Source: Streptomyces sp. NRRL S-31 (GTDB lineage: Bacteria > Actinomycetota > Actinomycetes > Streptomycetales > Streptomycetaceae). From it: DNA of 64,000 nucleotides. Of the stretch, positions 10,388 through 18,752 are shown piece after piece. Location of the stretch: the NCBI RefSeq assembly GCF_000718775.1, contig NZ_JOCB01000015.1:1-64000 (forward strand), read 5' to 3'. The position numbers and the translations under genes are program-made. Positions within the stretch are counted from its first letter, which is position 1; the number at the start of each line of letters is the position of its first letter. Under the pieces are notes generated by a model, which saw nothing but the letters and a program-made list of their open reading frames with translations, searched no databases and was not told where the DNA came from.

Positions 10388-10578
10388 GTCTTTCCTCGGA
10401 CGGCCGTGCTAGGTCCTGCCGTCAAGCTCCCGCCGTCCGCCCGGAGGGCGGGCCTCGCGGCGTCAGGTGCGTGCTCTCGGCGTGCCGGGCCCCGTCCCTC
10501 GTACTGGACGTACTTGGGTCGGGGCCCGGTGCGGCGAGTGGGGGCACCTCCCACGCCCTTAAGGCAGTGGGGGAGCGT
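10388..10578. repeat. Dispersed streptomycete-type repeat inserted between copZ and copA
   Basis: About 190 bp rich in hairpins: CCGCCGTCCGCCC-GG-AGGGCGG, GGGCCCCGTCCC pairing with GGGTCGGGGCCC around a GTACTGGACGTAC core, and CTCCCACGCCCTTAAGGCAGTGGGGGAG. I recall near-identical blocks (the CCCTTAAGGCAGTGGG motif and the palindromic GTACTGGACGTAC loop) scattered through streptomycete genomes. Its right edge coincides with the point where copZ stops resembling its family. Boundaries are approximate. Confidence 0.6.
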
Positions 10579-10730
10579 GCGACGGTGACCTCACCGGTCG
10601 ACGCGACGGCCTTCACCGAGCTGACGCCCGGGAGCTGGGAGATCTCGCCGGAGACGGAGCCCTCGCAGTGGCCGCAGCTCATGCCGGTGACCTGGTAGAC
10701 GGTGGTGACGGAGCCGGTCTGGGCGGTCAT
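10422..10730 (-). pseudogene. copZ: CopZ-like copper chaperone with replaced C-terminus
   Basis: The frame is 102 residues; CopZ proteins are about 68. Residues 1-51 are a normal heavy-metal-associated half-domain: YQVTGMSCGHCEGSVSGEI with the CxxC ligand, then LPGVSSVKAVASTGEVTV. After that the expected final helix and strand are missing, and about 50 residues of proline/arginine-rich sequence encoded by the repeat element replace them. The fold therefore lacks its last beta-alpha-beta part, and function is doubtful although the Cu(I) site remains. The RBS region and upstream CsoR-like box look intact, so a transcript is still likely. Confidence 0.7.
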
Positions 10731-10801
10731 GTTCGTTACTCCTCGTCGAGGCGTGTGGGGCCGGCGGGGTACACGGAGGAGTACCCCGTACCTCCGACTC
10801 T

Positions 10802-10818
10802 ATACCCCTAGGGGGTAT
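10802..10818. promoter_or_regulatory. CsoR-like copper operator
   Basis: ATACCCC-TA-GGGGGTAT, a GC-tract palindrome flanked by AT of the kind bound by CsoR repressors, 72 bp before the copZ start. Known behaviour of the family: Cu(I) binding releases CsoR and allows copZ-copA expression. No csoR gene lies in the window. Confidence 0.8.
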
Positions 10819-10927
10819 TTTCCAAGGCGGACCCGCCCGCCCGGCGGTGCGCCGCGGCACGTCCGGCCCCGGCCCCCGGGAGCCCGGTCTCGTCTAGCCT
10901 GCGCGCAGGTTCCCGGAAGGAGTGCGC

Positions 10928-11971
10928 ATGCGCGCCGTGGTGTTCGAGGAGTACGGCAGGCCGGCCGAGGTGCGGGAGGTGCCCGAGCCGGAGCCCGCGG
11001 AGCACGGGGTGGTCGTGCGGGTGGCGGCGACCGGCCTGTGCCGCAGCGACTGGCACGGCTGGCAGGGGCACGACCCGGACATCACGCTGCCGCATGTGCC
11101 GGGGCACGAACTCGCCGGGGTGGTCGAGGCGGTGGGCGGCCGGGTGACCCGGTGGCGGCCCGGCGACCGGGTCACGGTGCCGTTCGTCTGCGCCTGCGGC
11201 GGCTGTCCGTCCTGTGCGGCGGGCGACCAGCAGGTGTGCGAACGCCAGACCCAGCCCGGCTTCTCCCACTGGGGCTCCTTCGCCGAGTACGTCGCGCTCG
11301 GCCACGCCGACGTCAACCTGGTCGCGCTGCCGGACGGCATGCCGTACGCCACCGCCGCCGCCCTCGGCTGCCGCTTCGCCACCGCCTTCCGGGCCGTCGT
11401 CCAGCAGGGCCGGGTGGCGGCCGGGGACTGGGTCGCGGTGCACGGCTGCGGCGGGGTCGGTCTGTCGGCGGTGATGATCGCGGCGGCCTCGGGCGCCCGG
11501 GTCGTCGCCGTCGACGTGTCCCCGGAGGCGCTCGCGCTCGCGGAGCGGTTCGGCGCGGTCCACACGGTGGACGCCGCCCGGGAACCCGACACCGCGGCGG
11601 CCGTCCTCGCCCTGACGCAGGGCGGCGCCCACCTCTCGCTGGACGCCCTCGGGTCGCCCGCCACCTGTGCCGCCTCGGTCGGCTCCCTGCGCCGCCGCGG
11701 CCGGCACGTCCAGGTCGGCCTGCTGCCCTCGGCCGACGGCACCACCCCGGTGCCGCTGGCCCGCGCGATCGCCCTGGAACTGGAACTCCTCGGCAGCCAT
11801 GGCATGGCCGCGCACGCCTACCCCGGCATGCTCGGGCTGGTCCGCTCCGGCGTTCTGCGCCCCGATCTGCTGGTGACCCGGACCATCTCCCTCGACGCGG
11901 CCCCGGCGGCGCTCGCCGCGATGGACACGGCGCCGGGCGCGGGGGTCACGGTCATCGACCCCTGGAGCTGA
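10928..11971 (+). CDS. Zinc-dependent alcohol dehydrogenase (MDR family)
   Basis: 347 residues of a medium-chain dehydrogenase. Catalytic zinc ligands are seen as [11 protein letters not shown] and GHELAGVV, the structural zinc cysteines as C-x2-C-x2-C-x7-C ([17 protein letters not shown]), and the NAD(P)-binding turn as GCGGVGLS. The substrate cannot be read from sequence; similar proteins act on simple or aromatic alcohols. Start ATG 10928 is preferred over GTG 10922 because GGAAGGAG lies at the correct spacing. It is transcribed away from the copper genes and is apparently monocistronic. Confidence 0.88.
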   Translation: MRAVVFEEYGRPAEVREVPEPEPAEHGVVVRVAATGLCRSDWHGWQGHDPDITLPHVPGHELAGVVEAVGGRVTRWRPGDRVTVPFVCACGGCPSCAAGDQQVCERQTQPGFSHWGSFAEYVALGHADVNLVALPDGMPYATAAALGCRFATAFRAVVQQGRVAAGDWVAVHGCGGVGLSAVMIAAASGARVVAVDVSPEALALAERFGAVHTVDAAREPDTAAAVLALTQGGAHLSLDALGSPATCAASVGSLRRRGRHVQVGLLPSADGTTPVPLARAIALELELLGSHGMAAHAYPGMLGLVRSGVLRPDLLVTRTISLDAAPAALAAMDTAPGAGVTVIDPWS

Positions 11972-12030
11972 CCCGGCCGGCCCCGCCCCCCGTCGCCGCG
12001 TCGTACGCCGTACCGCTTCCGCCGTGCCGG

Positions 12031-12231
12031 TCAGCCGTTCCCGCGGCCCCGGTTGCCGGGGCGTGCGGCGACCCAGGCGCGGACCGTGTCGGCGTACCAG
12101 TACGGCTTGCCGCCCTCGACGTGGTCGGGCGGGGGCAGCAGTCCGTGCTTGCGGTAGGACCGTACGGTGTCCGGCTGCACGCTGATGTGCGCCGCGATCT
12201 CCTTGTAGGACCAGAGCCTTCGGTCGGTCAT
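12031..12231 (-). CDS. Small MerR/excisionase-like DNA-binding protein
   Basis: 66 residues consisting almost entirely of one winged HTH: WSYKEIAAHISVQPDTVRSYRKHGLLPPPD, then GGKPYWYADTVRAWVAARPG. This is the helix-turn-helix-wing layout of excisionase/MerR-type single-domain proteins. Start ATG 12231 has GGGGAGGTG upstream. It is divergent from the inositol operon and might regulate it, though streptomycete inositol genes are more usually linked to GntR-type regulators. Function is unproven. Confidence 0.78.
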   Translation of the reverse strand: MTDRRLWSYKEIAAHISVQPDTVRSYRKHGLLPPPDHVEGGKPYWYADTVRAWVAARPGNRGRGNG

Positions 12232-12574
12232 GTGCCGCACCTCCCCGCGCGCGCCGCGGCGGCGGCCGGTACGGCCGCCGGGGGGACCGGGCGCTGCGCT
12301 GGCGATCATCAAGCCTGTGCCCGGTGAACGACGCAGAGTGACCGGCGGTGGGCGGCTGTCGACCGGGTGTGACCCAAGGGCCGCGTACGCGCGACATGTG
12401 TGACGGAAGGACGGTATTTGTGACACGACTGCCACACAGGGCACCCATGCGGCGAGGGGTACCGGGCGGTAGGCGGGGCCGACGTCTACGCTGGTCCGAA
12501 TGTCCGGACAAAACATTGACAGGGTGGGCGTGCGGGGCTAGAAAGCCGGGGAGAGGGATGACGAAGGGAAGCCG
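12232..12574 (+). promoter_or_regulatory. Promoter region of the inositol operon
   Basis: Contains a near-consensus housekeeping promoter: TTGACA (12516-12521), 17-bp spacer, TAGAAA (12539-12544), about 30 bp before iolC. A perfect palindrome TGTCCGGACA (12501-12510) lies six bases before the -35 box, well placed for a repressor or activator. The left part also serves the divergent small HTH gene. No ORF is supported here. Confidence 0.7.
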
Positions 12575-13525
12575 ATGGCCTACGACCTGATCACCATGGG
12601 GCGTATCGGAGTGGACCTCTACCCGCTCCAGAGCGGTCTCCCGCTCGCCCGGGTGTCGTCCTTCGGCAAGTTCCTCGGCGGGTCGGCGGCCAACGTGGCG
12701 GTCGCCGCGGCCCGGCTCGGCCGGCGCACCGCCGTGATCACCCGCACCGGCGACGACCCGTTCGGCACCTACCTCCACGAGGCCCTGCGCGGCTTCGGCG
12801 TCGACGACCGCTGGGTCACCCCCGTCCCCGGACTGCCGACCCCGGTCACCTTCTGCGAGGTCTTCCCGCCGGACGACTTCCCGCTCTACTTCTACCGGCA
12901 GCCCAAGGCGCCCGACCTGGAGATCCACACCCACGAGCTGGACCTGGACGCCCTGCGCGCGGCCGGCATCCTCTGGGTCACCGGCACCGGCCTCAGCGAG
13001 GAACCGAGCCGCACGGCCACCCTCGCCGCCCTCGCCCACCGGGCCCGGGCGGGCATCACCGTCTTCGACCTGGACTGGCGTCCCATGTTCTGGCGCGACC
13101 CCGGCCAGGCCCGCCCCCACTACGCCGAGGCCCTGCGCCACGCCACCGTCGCCGTCGGCAACCTGGACGAGGTCGAGGTCGCCACCGGTGTGCGCGAGCC
13201 GCACGCCGCCGCCCGCGCCCTGCTGGACGCCGGAGCCGAACTGGCCGTCGTCAAACAGGGACCCAAGGGCGTCCTCGCCGTCAGCCGGAGCGGGGAGTGC
13301 GCCGAGGTCCCGCCGCTGCCCGTCACCGTCCTCAACGGACTCGGCGCCGGCGACGCCTTCGGCGGCTCCCTCTGCCACGGCCTGCTGGCCGGCCGGGACC
13401 TGGAGACGGTCATGCGGCACGCCAATGCGGCCGGCGCCATCGTCGCCTCCCGGCTGGAGTGCTCCTCCGCGATGCCGACCCCCGACGAGGTGGCCGCCGT
13501 GCTCGACGCCGGAGCGGTGCGGTGA
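12575..13525 (+). CDS. iolC: 5-dehydro-2-deoxygluconokinase (PfkB family)
   Basis: 316 residues of a PfkB/ribokinase-fold sugar kinase. Known role of IolC: phosphorylates 2-deoxy-5-keto-D-gluconate in myo-inositol breakdown. Family marks are FGKFLGGSAANVAVAAARLGR near residue 30 and the C-terminal NGLGAGDAFGGSLCHGLL containing the catalytic Asp. DLDWRPMFWRD is typical of IolC rather than generic ribokinases. AAGGGAA precedes the ATG. It is the first gene of a tightly packed operon and overlaps the next gene by four bases (GTGA). Confidence 0.9.
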   Translation: MAYDLITMGRIGVDLYPLQSGLPLARVSSFGKFLGGSAANVAVAAARLGRRTAVITRTGDDPFGTYLHEALRGFGVDDRWVTPVPGLPTPVTFCEVFPPDDFPLYFYRQPKAPDLEIHTHELDLDALRAAGILWVTGTGLSEEPSRTATLAALAHRARAGITVFDLDWRPMFWRDPGQARPHYAEALRHATVAVGNLDEVEVATGVREPHAAARALLDAGAELAVVKQGPKGVLAVSRSGECAEVPPLPVTVLNGLGAGDAFGGSLCHGLLAGRDLETVMRHANAAGAIVASRLECSSAMPTPDEVAAVLDAGAVR

Positions 13526-14469
13526 GGGCCGGCCGGGTCGCGGGCACCCACACCGGCGGCGGGGACGCCGCCCGGCGCCACCCGGTCGACGTGGCCGAAC
13601 TGGTCCGCATCCGCACCCGCCACCCCGAGGCGATCGCCGAGGCCGCCGCCCGCCGGGCCCGCAGGCCCCTGCTGGACGACGACGGCCGGCTGATGATCGT
13701 CGCCGCCGACCACCCGGCCCGCGGCGCGCTCGGCGTCGGCGACCGCGGGCTCGCCATGGCCAACCGGGCCGACCTGCTGAGACGCCTCTGCCTGGCGCTC
13801 GGCCGGCCCGGTGTCGACGGCGTCCTCGCCACCGCCGACATCCTGGACGACCTGCTCCTCCTCGGCGCCCTGGACCACAAGGTCGTGATGGGCTCGATGA
13901 ACCGCGGCGGGCTGCACGGAGCCAGCTTCGAGCTGGATGACCGGTTCACCGGCCACCGCCCCGAGGACATCGAACGGCTCGGCTTCGACGCGGGCAAACT
14001 GCTGCTGCGCGTCGACTACGCCGACCCCGGCTCCCTCACCACCCTGGAGTCCGCCGCCCGCGCCGTCGACGCCATGGCCGCGCGCCGGCTGCCGGTGTTC
14101 GTGGAGCCGTTCATCAGCCGCCGCGGCCCCGGCGGGCGAGTGGTGAACGACCTGTCCGCCGAGGCGGTCACCCGGTCCATCGCCATCGCCTCCGGCCTCG
14201 GCGGCAGCTCGGCCTACACCTGGCTCAAGCTGCCGGTCACCGAGGACCCCGACGACATGGCCCGGGTGCTGGAGACCTCCACGCTGCCCACCGTGCTGCT
14301 CGGCGGGGACGTCGGCGACCCGTCCGGACCGCGCGGCACCGCCCACGAGAAGTGGCGCGCCGCGCTCCGCCTGCCCACCGTGCGCGGCCTGGTGGCCGGC
14401 CGCTCGCTGCTGTACCCGGCGGACGGCGATGTGGCCGCCGCCGTCGACACCGCCGTAGGACTGCTGTGA
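13522..14469 (+). CDS. Aldolase-fold protein of inositol catabolism (Cgl0159-like)
   Basis: 315 residues starting at GTG 13522 inside the iolC stop. The sequence LMIVAADHPARGALGVGDR, VLATADILDDLLLLGAL, VMGSMNRGGLHGASFELDDR and a late Lys (YTWLKLPVT) fit a DhnA/LacD-like (beta/alpha)8 class I aldolase. Between iolC and iolB it is the obvious candidate to split 6-phospho-5-dehydro-2-deoxygluconate into dihydroxyacetone phosphate and malonate semialdehyde, the step done by IolJ in bacilli. That assignment rests on context and fold, not on direct similarity to IolJ. Confidence 0.75.
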   Translation: MRAGRVAGTHTGGGDAARRHPVDVAELVRIRTRHPEAIAEAAARRARRPLLDDDGRLMIVAADHPARGALGVGDRGLAMANRADLLRRLCLALGRPGVDGVLATADILDDLLLLGALDHKVVMGSMNRGGLHGASFELDDRFTGHRPEDIERLGFDAGKLLLRVDYADPGSLTTLESAARAVDAMAARRLPVFVEPFISRRGPGGRVVNDLSAEAVTRSIAIASGLGGSSAYTWLKLPVTEDPDDMARVLETSTLPTVLLGGDVGDPSGPRGTAHEKWRAALRLPTVRGLVAGRSLLYPADGDVAAAVDTAVGLL

Positions 14470-14476
14470 GGGGCGC

Positions 14477-15301
14477 ATGACCGGTACCGACCTGCACCTG
14501 CCGAAGGGCGCGGCCGCGAACGCCTGGTACGCCGTCGACATCGGCCCCGAGCGGGCCGGATGGGCGCACAGCAGCCTGCGCGTCGCGGAGCTGGCACCCG
14601 GCGGTACGCATACGTTCACCACCGGGGACAGCGAGTGGATCGTGCTTCCGCTGGAAGGCGGATGTACCGTACAAATTGAGCACGACGAGTTCCAACTCCT
14701 GGGCCGGGAAAGCGTGTTCGCGGACGTCTCCGACTTCGCGTACGCCCCCCGGGGCGCCCGGGTCCAGATCGCCTCCGGCGCGGGAGGCCGCTTCGCCCTG
14801 GCAGGAGCGAAGTGCGAGCGACGACTCCCCGCCCGCTACGGCCCCGCGCCGGAGGTCCCCGTCGAGGAGCGCGGCAGCGGCGGCTGCGCCCGCCGGGTGC
14901 GCAACTTCGCCGCCGCGGACGCCTTCGCCTGCGACCGGCTGATCGCCGTGGAGGTGATCACCCCGGGCGGCAACTGGTCGTCGTACCCGCCGCACAAGCA
15001 CGACGAGTACCGGCCGGGCGAGGAGTCCGTACTGGAGGAGATCTACTACTTCGAGATCGACGGCCCGAACGGTCTCGGCTACCAGCGCGTGTCCCCCTCG
15101 CGCCCCGGCGGCTCCGACGTCCTCGCCGAGGTGCGCTCCGGCGACACGGTCCTGGTCCCCGACGGCTGGCACGGCCCGTCCATCGCCCAGCCCGGACACG
15201 ACATGTACTACCTGAACGTCATGGCGGGTCCGGGCGGGACACGGGAGTGGCGCATCCGCTTCCACCCCGACCACGCGCGGACCACCGGGGGGTACCGATG
15301 A
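14477..15301 (+). CDS. iolB: 5-deoxy-glucuronate isomerase
   Basis: 274 residues with two cupin halves, as in IolB, which converts 5-deoxy-D-glucuronate to 2-deoxy-5-keto-gluconate. Signature region: WSSYPPHKHDEY followed by LEEIYYFEID, with metal-binding His and Glu, and later WHGPSIAQPGHDMYYLNVMAG. It starts seven bases after the previous stop and its TGA overlaps the iolD ATG. It supplies the substrate for IolC. Confidence 0.93.
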   Translation: MTGTDLHLPKGAAANAWYAVDIGPERAGWAHSSLRVAELAPGGTHTFTTGDSEWIVLPLEGGCTVQIEHDEFQLLGRESVFADVSDFAYAPRGARVQIASGAGGRFALAGAKCERRLPARYGPAPEVPVEERGSGGCARRVRNFAAADAFACDRLIAVEVITPGGNWSSYPPHKHDEYRPGEESVLEEIYYFEIDGPNGLGYQRVSPSRPGGSDVLAEVRSGDTVLVPDGWHGPSIAQPGHDMYYLNVMAGPGGTREWRIRFHPDHARTTGGYR

Positions 15302-17178
15302 CGACGACCCGGCTGACCGTCGCCCAGGCGCTCGTCCGCTTCCTCGCCGCCCAGCACACCGAGCGGGACGGCACGCGCCGCCGGCTGATCGGCGCCACCT
15401 GGGGCATCCTCGGGCACGGCAACGTCGCCGGGATCGGCCAGGCGCTCGTCGAGTACGCCGACGCCATGCCGTACCACCAGGGCCGCAACGAACAGGCCAT
15501 GGTGCACGCGGCCGTCGGCTACGCCCGCCAGTCGAACCGGCTGTCCACCCACGCGGTGACGACCTCGATCGGCCCGGGCGCGACCAACCTGGTCACGGGC
15601 GCCGCCCTCGCCACGATCAACCACCTCCCGGTCCTGCTGCTGCCCGGCGACGTCTTCGCCACCCGCCCCGCCGACCCGGTCCTCCAGCAATTGGAGGTGC
15701 CGTACGCCGGCGACGTCTCGGTCAACGACACCCTGCGCCCGGTGTCGAGGTACTTCGACCGCGTCACCCGGCCGGAGGCGCTGATCCCGGCCGCGCTCCA
15801 GGCGATGCGGGTCCTGACCGACCCGGTGGAGACCGGCGCGGTCACCCTCGCCCTGCCGCAGGACGTCCAGGCGGAGGCGTACGACTGGCCGGAGGAGTTC
15901 TTCGCCGAGCGCGTGTGGACGGTACGGCGGCCGGGCGCGGACCCGACCGAGCTGGCGGAGGCGGTCCGGGCGATCCGTCAGGCGCGGCGGCCCCTGGTCG
16001 TCGCCGGCGGCGGAGTGCGGCACAGCCGCGCAGAGGAGGCCCTCGCCGAGTTCGCGACGGCCACCCGCATCCCGGTCGCCGCCACCCAGGCCGGGAAGGG
16101 AGCACTGCGGTACGACCACCCGCAGGACGTCGGCGGGATCGGCCACACCGGCACCGCGACCGCCGACGGACTGGCCCGCACCGCGGACCTGGTGATCGGC
16201 GTCGGCACCCGGTACACCGACTTCACCACCGCCTCCGGCACCCTCTTCGAGCACCCGGACGTCCGCTTCCTGAACCTCAACATCGCGCCCTTCGACGGCC
16301 ACAAGCTGGCCGGACTCCCGCTGGTCGCGGACGCCCGCAGCGGCCTGGGCGAGCTGACCGAGGCCCTGGTGACGCACGGGCACCGGGCGGCCGACGCGTA
16401 CGTCACCGAGTACACGGCGGGCAAGGAGCGCTGGGAGCGGCGCGTCGACGCCTGCCTCGCGGCCGGTGAGCCCACCGCCCGGCCGACCCAGCCGCAGGTC
16501 ATCGGCGCCCTGGACGCCCTGGTGGACGAGTCGGACATCATCGTGGGCGCGGCCGGCTCGCTCCCCGGCGACCTGCACAGGCTGTGGCGGGCGCGGTCCC
16601 GCGACCAGTACCACCTGGAATACGGCTACTCCTGCATGGGCTACGAGATCCCGGCCGCGCTCGGCGTGAAGCTCGCCGCGCCGGAGCGGAACGTGTGGGC
16701 CCTGGTCGGCGACGGCACCTACCTGATGATGCCGACGGAGATCGTGACCGCCGTGCAGGAGGGCGTCGCGATCAAGCTGCTGCTGGTGCAGAACCACGGG
16801 TACGCCTCGATCGGCGGCCTGTCGGAGGCGGTGGGCGGCGAGCGGTTCGGCACCGCCTACCGGTTCCCGGCCGGGGCGGGCCGGTACACGGGCGCCCCGC
16901 TGCCCGTCGACCTCGCCGCCAACGCGGCCAGCCTCGGCATGCGGGTGCTGCGCGCGCGGACCGTGGGGGAGCTGCGCGCGGCGCTCGCCGAGGCCCGGGA
17001 CGCCCGGACTCCCACATGTGTCTACGTGGAGACCGAAACGTCCGACACTGTGTCGGGCGCGCCCGAAGCGCACGCCTGGTGGGATGTTCCCGTGGCCGAG
17101 ACCGCGACCCGACCGTCGGCGGTCAAGGCACGTGAGCTGTACGAACGGCACGTCTCGACCCGACGCCGCCATCTGTGA
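15298..17178 (+). CDS. iolD: 3D-(3,5/4)-trihydroxycyclohexane-1,2-dione hydrolase (ThDP-dependent)
   Basis: 626 residues, the usual IolD length, with the three-domain ThDP-enzyme layout. The N-terminal pyrimidine-binding domain has HQGRNEQAMVHAAVGYARQ with the catalytic Glu. A central Rossmann-like domain follows. The C-terminal domain has the ThDP/Mg motif GDGTYLMMPTEIVTAVQEGV and NHGYASIGGLSEAVG. The enzyme opens the cyclohexane ring to 5-deoxy-glucuronate. ATG 15298 overlaps the iolB stop by four bases. The ring-forming dehydrogenase (IolG) and dehydratase (IolE) are not in the window. Confidence 0.94.
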   Translation: MTTTRLTVAQALVRFLAAQHTERDGTRRRLIGATWGILGHGNVAGIGQALVEYADAMPYHQGRNEQAMVHAAVGYARQSNRLSTHAVTTSIGPGATNLVTGAALATINHLPVLLLPGDVFATRPADPVLQQLEVPYAGDVSVNDTLRPVSRYFDRVTRPEALIPAALQAMRVLTDPVETGAVTLALPQDVQAEAYDWPEEFFAERVWTVRRPGADPTELAEAVRAIRQARRPLVVAGGGVRHSRAEEALAEFATATRIPVAATQAGKGALRYDHPQDVGGIGHTGTATADGLARTADLVIGVGTRYTDFTTASGTLFEHPDVRFLNLNIAPFDGHKLAGLPLVADARSGLGELTEALVTHGHRAADAYVTEYTAGKERWERRVDACLAAGEPTARPTQPQVIGALDALVDESDIIVGAAGSLPGDLHRLWRARSRDQYHLEYGYSCMGYEIPAALGVKLAAPERNVWALVGDGTYLMMPTEIVTAVQEGVAIKLLLVQNHGYASIGGLSEAVGGERFGTAYRFPAGAGRYTGAPLPVDLAANAASLGMRVLRARTVGELRAALAEARDARTPTCVYVETETSDTVSGAPEAHAWWDVPVAETATRPSAVKARELYERHVSTRRRHL

Positions 17179-17194
17179 GAAGGAGTCTCTGGGC

Positions 17195-18697
17195 ATGACG
17201 AAGATCGTCAACCACTGGATCGGCGGAAAGACCGTCGAAGGCGCCTCGGGCAACCACGGGCCGGTCACCGACCCGGCGACCGGCGCGGTGACCACGAAGG
17301 TCGCGTTCGCGTCGGCCGAGGAGGTGGACGCGGCCGTCGCGGCGGCCAAGGACGCCTTCACCGCCTGGGGCCAGTCCTCGCTCGCCCAGCGCACGGGCAT
17401 CCTGTTCCGGTTCCGCGCGCTGCTCGACGCCCACCGCGACGAGATCGCCGGGCTGATCACCGCCGAGCACGGCAAGGTGCACTCGGACGCGCTCGGTGAG
17501 GTGGCCCGCGGCCTGGAGATCGTGGACCTTGCCTGCGGCATCAGCGTCCAGCTCAAGGGCGAGCTGTCCACGCAGGTCGCCAGCCGGGTCGACGTGGCCT
17601 CGATCCGCCAGCCGCTCGGTGTCGTCGCGGGCATCACGCCGTTCAACTTCCCGGCGATGGTCCCGATGTGGATGTTCCCGATCGCCATCGCGTGCGGCAA
17701 CACCTTCGTGCTGAAGCCGAGCGAGAAGGACCCGTCGGCGTCGGTCCGGATCGCCGAGCTGCTGTCCGAGGCCGGTCTGCCCGACGGCGTGTTCAACGTC
17801 GTGCACGGCGACAAGGCGGCCGTCGACCGCCTGCTGGAGCACCCGGACGTCAAGGCCGTCTCCTTCGTGGGCTCGACCCCGATCGCCCGCCACATCCACG
17901 CCACCGCCTCCGCCAACGGCAAGCGGGTGCAGGCGCTCGGCGGCGCCAAGAACCACATGCTGGTCCTGCCCGACGCCGACCTGGACGCGGCGGCCGACGC
18001 GGCCGTCTCCGCGGCCTACGGCTCCGCCGGCGAGCGCTGCATGGCCATCTCGGCCGTCGTGGCGGTCGGCGCGATCGGCGACACGCTGGTGGAGAAGATC
18101 CGCGAGCGCGCCGAGAAGATCAAGATCGGTCCGGGCGACGACCCGGCCTCCGAGATGGGCCCGCTGATCACGGCCGCCCACCGCGACAAGGTGGCCGCGT
18201 ACGTGTCGGGCGCCGCCGCCGAGGGCGCCGAGGTCGTGCTCGACGGCACCGGCTACACCGTCGAGGGCCACGAGGACGGCCACTGGATCGGCATCTCCCT
18301 GCTGGACCGGGTGCCGACCACCGCGAAGGCGTACCAGGACGAGATCTTCGGCCCGGTGCTGTGCGTGCTGCGCGCCGAGACCTACGAGGAGGGCGTGGCG
18401 CTCATCAACGCCTCGCCGTTCGGCAACGGCACCGCGATCTTCACCCGGGACGGCGGCGCCGCCCGCCGCTTCCAGCTGGAGGTCGAGGCCGGCATGGTCG
18501 GCGTGAACGTGCCGATCCCGGTGCCGGTGGGCTACCACTCCTTCGGCGGCTGGAAGGACTCGCTCTTCGGCGACCACCACGTCTACGGCAACGACGGCAC
18601 GCACTTCTACACCCGCGGCAAGGTCGTCACCACCCGCTGGCCCGACCCGGCCGACGCCCCGGCCGGTGTGGACCTGGGCTTCCCGCGCAACCACTGA
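17195..18697 (+). CDS. mmsA: Methylmalonate-semialdehyde dehydrogenase (CoA-acylating)
   Basis: 500 residues, aldehyde dehydrogenase superfamily. It oxidises malonate or methylmalonate semialdehyde to acetyl-CoA or propionyl-CoA with NAD+. Motifs: GVVAGITPFNFPAMVPMWM, the substrate/NAD stretch ALGGAKNHMLVLPDADL, and the catalytic Cys in SAGERCMAISAVVAVG. It sits 16 bp after iolD with AGAAGGAG as ribosome site, so it serves inositol breakdown; the same enzyme (msdA in streptomycetes) also acts in valine catabolism. A perfect terminator follows. Confidence 0.95.
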   Translation: MTKIVNHWIGGKTVEGASGNHGPVTDPATGAVTTKVAFASAEEVDAAVAAAKDAFTAWGQSSLAQRTGILFRFRALLDAHRDEIAGLITAEHGKVHSDALGEVARGLEIVDLACGISVQLKGELSTQVASRVDVASIRQPLGVVAGITPFNFPAMVPMWMFPIAIACGNTFVLKPSEKDPSASVRIAELLSEAGLPDGVFNVVHGDKAAVDRLLEHPDVKAVSFVGSTPIARHIHATASANGKRVQALGGAKNHMLVLPDADLDAAADAAVSAAYGSAGERCMAISAVVAVGAIGDTLVEKIRERAEKIKIGPGDDPASEMGPLITAAHRDKVAAYVSGAAAEGAEVVLDGTGYTVEGHEDGHWIGISLLDRVPTTAKAYQDEIFGPVLCVLRAETYEEGVALINASPFGNGTAIFTRDGGAARRFQLEVEAGMVGVNVPIPVPVGYHSFGGWKDSLFGDHHVYGNDGTHFYTRGKVVTTRWPDPADAPAGVDLGFPRNH

Positions 18698-18710
18698 GCC
18701 CTGACGCCAC

Positions 18711-18745
18711 GGTGCCCCGCCCTCCGCACGGGAGGACGGGGCACC
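18711..18745. terminator. Strong hairpin between convergent mmsA and lipoprotein gene
   Basis: GGTGCCCCGCCCTCC at 18711-18725 pairs with GGGAGGACGGGGCACC at 18730-18745, with one bulge, between two convergent genes. It probably ends both transcripts. Confidence 0.85.
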
Positions 18746-18752
18746 GTCGCGG

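Noticed and set aside
7949..10588. 879-codon plus-strand frame opposite copA
   Set aside because: Antisense shadow of copA, with Gly/Asp/His-rich low-complexity translation.
12031..12231. BldC identity for the small HTH protein
   Set aside because: The single HTH-wing layout is similar, but the sequence and length do not match the BldC pattern I remember.
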